Positions 1 through 6,701 of a stretch of DNA of 12,506 nt are shown here, one piece after another. The stretch's first letter is position 1, and each line of letters opens with the position of its first letter. The position numbers and the translations under genes are program-made. Origin of the DNA: Clostridiaceae bacterium (GTDB taxonomy: Bacteria; Bacillota; Clostridia; UBA1212; DUPL01); contig JAAYLF010000199.1 in the NCBI GenBank assembly GCA_012522035.1, positions 1-12,506 of the forward strand. Reading direction: 5' to 3'. The notes under the pieces are model-generated. The model was not told where the DNA came from, did not search any database, and saw only the letters and a list, made by a program, of their open reading frames with translations.

Positions 1-769
1 GAATATAACAATAGATGATGAAGCCCTTGAGTTTATTGCAAACAACTGCAACGGCGATGCAAGAGTTGCTTTAAACGCTCTGGAACTGGCGGTTTTAAGT
101 ACGGAGACGGACATGACGCAAGGCTTTAATATAACCTTGGACATCATTAGTGAATGCATGCAAAAAAGGACCATAAAATTTGACAAGTCTGGAGAGGAGC
201 ACTACAACAACATAAGCGCTTTTATAAAATCCATGAGGGGCAGTGATCCTGATGCTGCGGTATTCTATCTGGCAAGAGCTTTATATGCTGGAGAGGATAT
301 TAACTTCCTTGCCAGAAGAATTGTCATTTGTGCATCTGAGGATGTGGGGCTTGCAAATCCTACCGCACTTTTGGTCGCAACCGCAGCAGCTGAAGCGGTT
401 CGCATGATTGGCATGCCTGAAGCAAGAATTATTCTTGCCCACGCTGCAATTACAGTGGCATCAAGTCCCAAGTCAAATGCGGCATATATGGCGATTAACA
501 AGGCAATGGACGATGTTTCTACAAAAGACACAGGAGAAGTTCCATATTATCTTAGAAATCCTGTTGCTGAAGGATTGAAGGATATTGGATATGGTGACGG
601 CTACAAATACGCCCATGATTACGAAGGCAATGTGGCTGATTTGGAATTCCTTCCCGATATTATGAGAGGAACCAAATACTACGAACCTACACTCAATGGC
701 TATGAAAAAAGAGTTTCTGACTACCTTAAATGGGTAGAGGAAATGAAAATGAGAAACAGGAATAAATGA
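1..769 (+). CDS. rarA: RarA/MgsA replication-associated recombination AAA+ ATPase, C-terminal part
   Basis: This is the 3' part of a gene that begins before the window; the frame is open from position 2 and the ATG at 113 is internal. RarA (MgsA, the bacterial relative of Mgs1/WRNIP1) is a tetrameric ATPase that acts at stalled replication forks. The visible part covers the end of the AAA+ lid (an N-C-N-G-D-A-R-V-A-L-N stretch, the sensor-2 type helix) and the family-specific C-terminal domain. Signatures of that domain are the ISAFIKSMRGSDPDAA stretch, ARRIVICASEDVGLANP, IGMPEARIILA, SPKSNAAY and GYGDGYKYAHD, all in the expected order. The Walker A and B motifs lie outside the window. The gene ends in TGA and converges on the anti-sigma gene with a 22-base gap; I see no clear terminator hairpin in that gap. 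Recognition is firm; only the N-terminal half is unseen. Confidence 0.95.
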   Translation, partial: NITIDDEALEFIANNCNGDARVALNALELAVLSTETDMTQGFNITLDIISECMQKRTIKFDKSGEEHYNNISAFIKSMRGSDPDAAVFYLARALYAGEDINFLARRIVICASEDVGLANPTALLVATAAAEAVRMIGMPEARIILAHAAITVASSPKSNAAYMAINKAMDDVSTKDTGEVPYYLRNPVAEGLKDIGYGDGYKYAHDYEGNVADLEFLPDIMRGTKYYEPTLNGYEKRVSDYLKWVEEMKMRNRNK

Positions 770-791
770 ACCCCAAGGCTTTGCTTTGCAG

Positions 792-1586
792 CTATTTATT
801 CGGATAAACATACTCATTTAATTCAGGGTCATAGTAACATCCTTCATAATCCTGCCAGAGATATTCACTCCATATAGCAAATTGAGCAAGCGGATCTGTT
901 TTGAAACTTCCACTGCCGCTGAAATATTCGATTCCATCATTGGAAACCATAATATCAAACAAGGTTTCTTTGCCGGCGTAGTTGACTTTAAATATCATCT
1001 GATAGATAGGCGTACCGTCATTATCATGACCGCAATGGGATATTCCCACATACTCATAGCCCTGAATACCCCCGTGCTCCTCCAGTTTGGCTCCTAATTC
1101 ACAGAATTTTGCAAGGCCGTCCGCCTCAATATTTTTCAGCTTTTCTTCATCAAACCAACGTTTCAACCATTCCTGCTTCAAGCCTGCGATATCAATATAG
1201 CTATATGCTTTCTCATAGTTGCCTTCATCCAAATATTTCATAAAGGCATTACCGATTTGCAGTTCATAAATATTGGTAATATGAACTCCAAGTCCATGAT
1301 ACTGGTTCCAACCGAGAAATACCATCGGCACAATGATAATCACGATCAGAATTGATGCCCACCAGCGAAAACGGATTCTTTTTAATCCCTTTCTCACTGC
1401 ATTATCTACTGCAGGTCTTTCCGGTTCGAAGTGCGGAACACCAACCATCTGTGTTGTATTTATCATCTTTCTACAATCTTCACATTCTTTTAAATGCTCT
1501 TCTACCAGTTGTTTGCTTGAGTCAGAACATACATTGTCCAAATATAGAGGCAGCAAATCCTCTATGACCTTACAATCCAATATCAT
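792..1586 (-). CDS. Zinc-finger anti-sigma factor, single-pass membrane protein
   Basis: This 264-residue protein starts at ATG 1586, which has an AGGAGG site 6 bases upstream; the reading frame extends further upstream, but that part lies inside the sigma gene. The stop of the sigma gene overlaps the start as ATGA, implying translational coupling. The N-terminus is a zf-HC2 anti-sigma domain: Cys5, the DLLPLYLDNVCS stretch, then His31-x3-Cys35-x2-Cys38, the usual zinc-binding ZAS pattern. Residues about 75-93 form one transmembrane helix (ASILIVIIIVPMVFLGW). About 170 residues follow and should lie outside the cell. They begin with a helix pattern (AFMKYLDEGNYEKAYSYID) reminiscent of NTF2-like sensor domains; that fold is my inference. 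In this family the cytoplasmic zinc domain holds the partner sigma inactive until an envelope signal. What the outer domain senses is unknown. Confidence 0.87.
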   Translation of the reverse strand: MILDCKVIEDLLPLYLDNVCSDSSKQLVEEHLKECEDCRKMINTTQMVGVPHFEPERPAVDNAVRKGLKRIRFRWWASILIVIIIVPMVFLGWNQYHGLGVHITNIYELQIGNAFMKYLDEGNYEKAYSYIDIAGLKQEWLKRWFDEEKLKNIEADGLAKFCELGAKLEEHGGIQGYEYVGISHCGHDNDGTPIYQMIFKVNYAGKETLFDIMVSNDGIEYFSGSGSFKTDPLAQFAIWSEYLWQDYEGCYYDPELNEYVYPNK

Positions 1587-2068
1587 TTTAAAACCTCCTG
1601 TGCAATCTGTTGTTTTGCTCTGAAATATGTAACCCTTGCCCAACTTTCGCTTTTTCCGTAAATACTGGCGATTTCCTTCAATTTGACCTCGCCGATAGCG
1701 TGAAGGATGAAAACATCCCTGTATGGATCAGACAAGTCTTGAAGTGCCTTGAGAACTTTGCAGTACATTTCCTTGTTGATATTCTGTTCTTCCAATGAAG
1801 GTTTGTTGTCAGGAATTGTCAAATCATCCAATCCGATTTCACTATATCTATTGTTTCTACGACACTCTTTAATCCAAGCGTTTTTTCCAATTTGACACAA
1901 CCATGTATATAGGTTGCATCTCCCTTCAAATCTGTCAATATACCTAAACGCTTGATAAAAGGTTTCTGACAGTAGCTCCTCTGCCAAGTCATCATAGCCT
2001 GTCAGGGATAATAGGAATCGATAAACGGGCTGCGCGTATTCTTCATAGACTTTTTGAAAGGTAGCCAC
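1583..2068 (-). CDS. ECF-type RNA polymerase sigma factor (sigma-70 family)
   Basis: This 161-residue protein has the two-domain layout of extracytoplasmic-function sigma factors. Region 2 spans about residues 5-72 (VYRFLLSLTGYDDLAEELLSET, then FEGRCNLYTWLCQIGKNAWI), covering core binding and -10 recognition. Region 4 spans about residues 103-155 (LSDPYRDVFILHAIGEVKLKEIA, then the recognition helix near SESWARVTYFRAKQQI). It starts at GTG 2068 with AGGAGGG 7 bases upstream. The last base positions overlap the anti-sigma start (ATGA), so the two form a coupled pair and this is very likely the factor that the anti-sigma controls. I could not pick out a convincing autoregulated ECF promoter upstream: the 67 bases upstream of and into the gene are shared with the acyltransferase remnant. 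The ECF subgroup was not assigned. Confidence 0.93.
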   Translation of the reverse strand: MATFQKVYEEYAQPVYRFLLSLTGYDDLAEELLSETFYQAFRYIDRFEGRCNLYTWLCQIGKNAWIKECRRNNRYSEIGLDDLTIPDNKPSLEEQNINKEMYCKVLKALQDLSDPYRDVFILHAIGEVKLKEIASIYGKSESWARVTYFRAKQQIAQEVLK

Positions 2069-2989
2069 CTACTATCCCTCCTCTCTGTAGGTACGATACC
2101 GTATAAGCTGCTGTGCCACCGCAAAAGCATATATATTGCATATAGAAAAACAAAAGTAATTATTATGTATAACGGCCACTGAATGTTCAACTCCCGTAAG
2201 TATAATACAATCGGTGCGTGAATTAAATAGGCTGGCATTGTATTAGCACCGGCTTTTGTAAACGGTAATCTTATTGTCGGTGTAAATGCAAGCAGGAATA
2301 ACCCCAGTGATCCACCAATTAGATAACAAACAAACCTAAACAACACACCTTTGCCAATATGCTCGTATGCAGTAGCTTGATAAAGGAATTTTACCGGAAT
2401 CTCATAACCTATGCATACCATTAGTATGAAAGCAGTTGTCAATGCAGCAATTCCATCTATTCTCATCTTTTTCCAGGGAAACTTCGGGTTGCATATCAGA
2501 CCTGTCCAAAAATACGGCAGAAACACTAATGTTCTTGACAAAGAAAGTTCACGCCCTATGAACGGAACAAGTCCAGCAAGACAACCAATCACAACCGAGC
2601 ATACAAGTATAATGATTTTACCTTTCCCATTACAAAATCGAAACCAAATCCACGCCAGACAGATCCATATACTGTAGCTCAGCAAGTACCACAAATGCCA
2701 ATATGGTGTCAAAAGATTAACCGCACCATTACCAATTACCACAGCAAATGTTTGAAGCAGGATATATAACGGGAGTATTCGTGCTAATTGGTTCTTGCAG
2801 GTTTTGGCATTATTTAAAAACAGCCCTGAAAGAAAGCTGAACAATGGCATATGGACTAAGTAAATCAATCTGTATTGCAGCATAAGCAATTCTGATTGCC
2901 AAATCATTGATTCGATTAAATGGCAGAAAAATTAGAAAAAGCTTTAGATTGCAATAATGTGCATCTCTTAATTTTACAATCGCTATCAC
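2002..2989 (-). pseudogene. Acyltransferase_3 family membrane protein, frameshifted
   Basis: The main frame (2907 down to 2002) encodes about ten hydrophobic helices and the family hallmark YRLIYLVHMPLFSFLSGLF, as in fucose 4-O-acetylase-like membrane acyltransferases, which acetylate sugars or glycans at the membrane. A normal N-terminus is missing from that frame. It is present in two pieces: LRDAHYCNLKLFLIFL in the frame read from about 2989, and CHLIES just before MIWQSE in the downstream frame, the latter carrying the conserved His of the family's GH motif. The shift falls near 2925-2932. No good start codon exists: GTG 2989 abuts the GGGAGG site, and a better spaced position (2980) is ATT. 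At the 3' end the frame runs 67 bases into the sigma gene. In the original N-terminal frame it would instead end at TAG 2072-2074, just before the sigma start, hinting at a second shift. It is probably inactive; sequencing error is the alternative. Confidence 0.72.
2076..2082 (-). promoter_or_regulatory. Ribosome binding site of the ECF sigma gene
   Basis: The minus-strand sequence AGGAGGG lies 7 bases before GTG 2068. It decides for the GTG start. It lies inside the extended reading frame of the upstream acyltransferase remnant, which suggests that the original acyltransferase frame ended here and that the run-on past this point is an artefact of a frameshift. Confidence 0.8.
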
Positions 2990-3053
2990 CCTCCCATATA
3001 TTAGAGATAAAAGGAGTAAAAACGTTACAGACAAAATTATAAATATTTGATGC

Positions 3054-3092
3054 AAAAAAAGGAGACAACTTCCTTGCGGAGTGTCTCCTTTT
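3054..3092 (-). terminator. Rho-independent terminator after the M18 aminopeptidase gene
   Basis: An 11-bp perfect stem (AAAAGGAGACA at 3057-3067 with TGTCTCCTTTT at 3082-3092) encloses a 14-base inner part that can pair further. On the minus strand the stem runs into seven T (3060-3054). It starts 12 bases after the aminopeptidase stop, the ideal place to end that transcript. The plus-strand side has only four T, and no plus-strand gene needs it. Confidence 0.88.
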
Positions 3093-3103
3093 CATGTTCG
3101 TTT

Positions 3104-4525
3104 CTACAAAATATTTTCATAAAAACATTTGTAAGCCTTGTAGCATCCGTATATATCTGCTTTTGAAGTAATCTCAAAAGGAGAATGCATGGATAGAACA
3201 CCAGGACCGCAGTCGAGTACCTCTATTCCTATGTCTGCCATATACTGGGCTATGGTACCGCCTCCTCCGAGATCGATTTTGCCCATCTCACCTATCTGCC
3301 AAGGTATGTTTTCCTTATTTAGGATTGATGTAAACTCGGCAACGAACTCAGGATTTGCATCGCTTGCTCCACTCTTTCCTCGTGCACCAGTGTATTTTGC
3401 AATACTGATACCCTTGCCCAGATAGGTTGCATTGGTTTTGTCGGAAACTTCCGGGAATGTTGGATCAAATCCGGCTGTAACGTCAGCAGAAAGCATTTTG
3501 CTTGCCTTTAGTGCTCTTCTAGCGATCAATGGATTTGAATCCTTTGTAAGAGCATAGCATAGTTCATAAATAAATGATTCAAAATGATTTGACCTGGCAC
3601 CAGTTATTCCTACACTGCCGATTTCCTCCTTGTCAGAAAAATAGCAGATGCATGTTTTTTCTGGCTTTTCAATTTCAAGTATGGCTCTCAATGATGTATA
3701 TGCGCAGATTCTGTCATCCTGTGCATATGCTCCAACAAGGCTTCTATCAAGACCCACGTCTTTTGCCTTGAATGCAGGTACAATTTCAATCTCTGCGGAT
3801 GAAAAATCCATCTCGCATATTCCATAATTGTCATAAAGGTATCCCAATATGTTCTTTTTAATAAGGTTCGTTTCCTTAGCATCTCCATCCATTTTCAGAG
3901 GCATTGAACCTAAGAATACATTCAGGTTCTCACCAAGAATAAAGTTGGAAGCTTCTTTTTTAAGCTGATCCTGTGACAAATGCGGCAGAAGGTCGCTTAT
4001 TGTGAAAACAGGATCGTCCTCCTTATCCCCTATCCTTATTCTAACTTTCGTTCCGTCATTCTTTACAACAACTCCATGCATTGCAAGTGGAATTGCAACC
4101 CATTGATACTTCTTGATACCGCCATAGTAGTGGGTTTTTGCCAGTGCAAAGGAGGAATCCTCATATAGTGGCAGCGGTTTGAAATCCAATCTTGGGGCAT
4201 CCACATGGGAGCCTATCATTCTGAAACCCTTTTCAGGATCGCTTTCCCCTATTACCGCCAGAATAAGTGCTTTTTCATTTGATACAGAATATATCTTCTG
4301 TCCGGGTACAAGTTTCTTACCCTGCTTTATAATTTCATCAAAATCTTCATAACCGGCATTCTTTACAATATCCACTATATGTTCGACTACTTCCCTTTCA
4401 GTTTTGCCGGCATTCATAAAATCAATATAGTCTTTTGAAAACGCCATGGCTTTCTTTAATTCATCTTCGCTCATGGTTTCCCAATAGCTTTTGGGATTGT
4501 ATTCAATATCCTTGAAATTCCTCAT
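3104..4525 (-). CDS. apeA: M18 family aminopeptidase (ApeA-like metallopeptidase)
   Basis: The product is 473 residues starting at ATG 4525, with AAAGGA about 10 bases upstream; the frame is open further upstream, but those codons cover a palindrome and lack a better site. M18 enzymes are cytoplasmic, dodecameric, two-metal aminopeptidases that remove N-terminal residues (often Asp, Glu or Leu) from peptides. All expected metal and catalytic positions are visible: His107 in IGSHVDAPRLD, Asp270 in GAYAQDDRICAY, Glu300/Glu301 in FSDKEEIGS, Asp348 in LSADVTAGFDPTF, and His447 in LSMHSPFEI. Length and order match the bacterial ApeA type rather than the approximately 430-residue PepC type. It lies downstream of the aminotransferase on the same strand, separated by a long palindrome, and ends at a strong terminator. 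Family assignment is firm; the preferred substrate cannot be read from the sequence. Confidence 0.93.
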   Translation of the reverse strand: MRNFKDIEYNPKSYWETMSEDELKKAMAFSKDYIDFMNAGKTEREVVEHIVDIVKNAGYEDFDEIIKQGKKLVPGQKIYSVSNEKALILAVIGESDPEKGFRMIGSHVDAPRLDFKPLPLYEDSSFALAKTHYYGGIKKYQWVAIPLAMHGVVVKNDGTKVRIRIGDKEDDPVFTISDLLPHLSQDQLKKEASNFILGENLNVFLGSMPLKMDGDAKETNLIKKNILGYLYDNYGICEMDFSSAEIEIVPAFKAKDVGLDRSLVGAYAQDDRICAYTSLRAILEIEKPEKTCICYFSDKEEIGSVGITGARSNHFESFIYELCYALTKDSNPLIARRALKASKMLSADVTAGFDPTFPEVSDKTNATYLGKGISIAKYTGARGKSGASDANPEFVAEFTSILNKENIPWQIGEMGKIDLGGGGTIAQYMADIGIEVLDCGPGVLSMHSPFEITSKADIYGCYKAYKCFYENIL

Positions 4526-4546
4526 AACTTGACATTTCCTTTCCAT

Positions 4547-4579
4547 AAAAATGTAACATCCAAATGATGTTACATTTTT
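4547..4579. promoter_or_regulatory. Perfect 14-bp palindrome between aminotransferase and aminopeptidase genes: operator or terminator
   Basis: The arms AAAAATGTAACATC (4547-4560) and GATGTTACATTTTT (4566-4579) match perfectly around a 5-base centre, CAAAT. Read on either strand it ends in T5, so it could act as a weak bidirectional terminator for the aminotransferase transcript, whose stop is 13 bases before it. The stem is AT-rich, with only four G-C pairs. On the minus strand it directly follows an extended -10-like TGGTATAAA (about 4577-4585), placing a possible start site inside it. It ends only 21 bases before the aminopeptidase ATG. That layout equally fits a repressor operator for apeA. 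I cannot decide between the two. Confidence 0.6.
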
Positions 4580-4592
4580 ATACCACATTTTG

Positions 4593-5873
4593 TTAGAGTT
4601 TATAGTAGTAATATTCAAGAGAACAGATTTTTACGCATACACACAATACCCTGACCGCTTCCGCCAAATCTGAAACAGATGGAAATGAAGGTGCAATCCT
4701 TATGTTTCTGTTTCTTGGATCTTTTTTGTAAGGGAATGTGGATCCGGCAGGGGTTAACATCACGCCGCAATCTTTCGAAAGAGACACAACCTTGTCGGCA
4801 AGACCGTCAAGTGTGTTTATGCTGATGAAGTAACCGCCTTTTGGTTTGCTCCATTCAAGTCTGTCAAGACCGTTTAGTTCTTCTTCAAGGCTGTTCAATA
4901 CAATGTCGAACTTTGGTTTAAGTAGTTTGGCATGCTTTTTCATGTGCTCGACAATGCCTTCATAATCTTTAAGGAACTTTACATGTCTTAACTGGTTCAG
5001 TTTGTCAAAACCAATTGTCTGGGTGAACAAGTATTTGCTGTACCACTCAATATTGGCTTTGCTTGATGCAACAGCAGATATGCCTCCTCCGGCAAAGGTT
5101 ATCTTCGATGTGGAGCAGAATACAAAAGCTCTGTTTGCATTTCCATTCTTTTCACATTCATCAACAATATTCAGTATCTTTTCAGGTCCGTCTTCCAAGA
5201 AATGTACTGCATATGCATCATCAAAGAAAACCCTGAAATCTTTGGCTTTACATTCCATGCTTGCAATTCTTTTAATGGTTTCATTGGAATATGTACAACC
5301 ATCGGGATTGCTGTATCTGGGCATTGCCCACATGCCTTTGATACTTTCGTCCTCCCTGACAAGCTTTTCAACCAAATCCATGTCTGGACCGTCTTCTTTA
5401 AGCTCCACGGGAATCATTTCTATACCAAGGTTTTCGCATATGGTAAAATGCCTGTCATATCCGGGAACAGGACATATGAATTTCACTTTTTCGAGTTTGC
5501 TCCATGGTGCAAATCCATCCCCTACGCCGCTTAACATGAATTTTGTGAGTATATTATGCATTATATTCAAACTGGAGTTGCCGCACACAATAACTTTTGA
5601 TGCATCGACACCCATGATATCTCCCATCAGTTTTTTTGCTTCAGGAAGACCGTCAAGAATTCCATAGTTTCTGCAATCAAAGCCATTTTCTGCTTTGAAA
5701 TCCCCAACATACTCGATATCAAGCATCTCATTGGAAAGGTCAAGCTGCTCAGGTGCAGGTTTGCCTCTTGTCATGTCGTAGGATAATTTTTTGCTTTGGT
5801 AGTAGTTGTACCTTTCTCTTTGCTTCTTTAGTTCGTTTAAGAGTTGTTCCTTGTTCATTTCCGAGTACTTCAT
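4593..5873 (-). CDS. PLP-dependent aminotransferase, class Ic aspartate aminotransferase type
   Basis: The protein is 426 residues from ATG 5873, preceded by GGGGG about 6 bases upstream. This is a fold-type I, PLP-dependent transaminase of the Pfam Asp_aminotransf group (class Ic, as in the Corynebacterium glutamicum AspT). Such enzymes exchange amino groups between aspartate or related amino acids and 2-oxoglutarate. Visible residues: the PLP-binding lysine Lys257 in CSTSKITFAGGG; Asn189-Pro190 in RYSNPDG; Asp218 and Tyr221 in FFDDAY (pyridine nitrogen and O3'); Tyr139 in PVPGYDRH; and Arg392 in RNIRIAPSFP (substrate carboxylate). The N-terminal signature SYDMTRGKPAPEQLDLS is typical. The gene has its own strong promoter with a palindrome over the -10 box and a hairpin-forming leader, so it is probably repressed by a dedicated regulator. 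Family is firm; the true substrate is inferred. Confidence 0.9.
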   Translation of the reverse strand: MKYSEMNKEQLLNELKKQRERYNYYQSKKLSYDMTRGKPAPEQLDLSNEMLDIEYVGDFKAENGFDCRNYGILDGLPEAKKLMGDIMGVDASKVIVCGNSSLNIMHNILTKFMLSGVGDGFAPWSKLEKVKFICPVPGYDRHFTICENLGIEMIPVELKEDGPDMDLVEKLVREDESIKGMWAMPRYSNPDGCTYSNETIKRIASMECKAKDFRVFFDDAYAVHFLEDGPEKILNIVDECEKNGNANRAFVFCSTSKITFAGGGISAVASSKANIEWYSKYLFTQTIGFDKLNQLRHVKFLKDYEGIVEHMKKHAKLLKPKFDIVLNSLEEELNGLDRLEWSKPKGGYFISINTLDGLADKVVSLSKDCGVMLTPAGSTFPYKKDPRNRNIRIAPSFPSVSDLAEAVRVLCVCVKICSLEYYYYKL

Positions 5874-5898
5874 AATAACCCCCATAATACAAAAAAAT

Positions 5899-5925
5899 CG
5901 CTTAATACACATTATGAATTAAGCG
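5899..5925 (-). promoter_or_regulatory. Inverted repeat in the aminotransferase 5' leader
   Basis: The arms CGCTTAAT (5899-5906) and ATTAAGCG (5918-5925) pair perfectly around 11 bases. The repeat lies between the predicted transcription start (near 5935) and the ribosome binding site, about 15 bases upstream of the latter. It could be a leader hairpin or a second protein-binding site. There is no T-run after it that would make it a terminator. Confidence 0.45.
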
Positions 5926-5932
5926 TATGCAA

Positions 5933-5950
5933 GTATACAACATTGTATAC
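5933..5950. promoter_or_regulatory. Operator-like palindrome over the aminotransferase -10 box (GntR-family type)
   Basis: GTATACAA (5933-5940), CA, TTGTATAC (5943-5950) is a perfect 18-bp palindrome with 8-bp arms. It also contains the smaller palindrome TTGTATACAA at 5943-5952, which fits the GT-N-AC core bound by many GntR/FadR-type repressors. It overlaps the -10 element and predicted start site, so a bound protein would block transcription. The regulator family is inference; no regulator gene is in the window. Confidence 0.6.
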
Positions 5951-5969
5951 AAAAATACAATAATGTCAA
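5942..5969 (-). promoter_or_regulatory. Sigma-A promoter of the aminotransferase gene
   Basis: On the minus strand there is a perfect -35 TTGACA (5969-5964), a 16-base spacer and -10 TACAAT (5947-5942), one mismatch from consensus. Predicted start is near 5935, giving a leader of about 60 bases before ATG 5873. Confidence 0.75.
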
Positions 5970-6098
5970 CCCTGTAATCTTGAAAATTGTATTAAATAAT
6001 ATATCGGATTTGTCCATTGTTTTATCCCATTCCATATATTCAAATCTTCTGGATTATGAAATATACTAAATAACAGCATCTTGAAAGGAGCTTGTGCC

Positions 6099-6701
6099 AT
6101 GACTGTTTTTTCTCACATACCTAAAAGTACATACATAAAAGGAATTGAATGGCTGAGTGATAGAATACCCTATCCCGATAACAGTGTTAAAGGAGAAACA
6201 TACCCTGTCTCCAGAGCAACCAGTGGGACAATGGCAGCAATATTCGTCTTGGCCGCGTTCCAAAAGACAGTATTACCAGAAAAGAATCCTGGGAATGGGT
6301 TTGCTCTTTTACACCCTCATATGAGGCAGTTTGGAGTCATGATTTAGATGAATCCATTCCAATTCAAATGGCTGGGAGTACCTGAAATGGTTTATCTTGC
6401 AAGCATTGACAGGTATTTGATGTTCAGCTGGAGATTTCATAAGGATTTCTCCCCCGAAGATGGTACAGACCTGTTGATTTTCGAAGCTCCCGAACCCTAT
6501 GGGCCTTTTTCGCTTGTTCATGTGGAAGAATATTGGGAAGGCAAAAACTTCACTCTTTATTGCCCAAGACTGCCTCTCAAATGGTTGGAACCAGATGGTA
6601 TAACATGCTGGCTCCAGTTCTCAGGCAGCTGGGGTGTTGAAGGTCAGGAAAAGGGATATTACAGGTCCAACGTACGACGAATGAGACTGATTATGAAGTA
6701 G
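6099..6701 (+). pseudogene. Decayed DUF4185-type gene with internal deletion and frame changes
   Basis: Three pieces of one protein can be read in order. The first, from ATG 6099 (AAAGGAG 8 bases upstream), has STYIKGIEWLSDRIPYP and VKGETYPVS. The second, in another frame from about 6215 to 6365, has SNQWDNGSNIRLGRVPKDSI and ESWEWV. The third, back in the first frame from about 6360, has GVPEMVYLASIDRYLMFSW, FSPEDGTDLLIFEAPEPYGP, YCPRLPLKWLEPDG and WLQFSGSW. This order matches, from memory, DUF4185-domain proteins, a beta-propeller family often found near carbohydrate enzymes. The central part normally lying between the first two pieces, on the order of 150 residues, is absent, so the junction near 6205-6215 is an internal deletion. 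A second frame change lies near 6355-6370. No full-length product can be made. It runs tail to tail into rnhB, overlapping by 11 bases. Confidence 0.75.

Noticed and set aside
770..791. Possible terminator between rarA and the anti-sigma gene
   Set aside because: The 22-base gap has repeated GCTTTG words but no stable hairpin followed by a T-run.
2069..2160. Possible promoter for the sigma gene (TTGTTT and TATGCT)
   Set aside because: Both boxes are poor and overlap coding-like sequence; neither a sigma-A nor an ECF-type motif was convincing.
2990..3055. Hydrophobic peptide in frame before the acyltransferase remnant, resembling a signal anchor
   Set aside because: There is no ribosome binding site for its ATG, it begins at the terminator of the next gene, and the family N-terminus starts later, at about LRDAHYCNLK.
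5002..5667. A 221-codon open frame on the plus strand
   Set aside because: It lies wholly opposite the aminotransferase gene, has no family motifs, and its open state follows from the codon pattern of the real gene.
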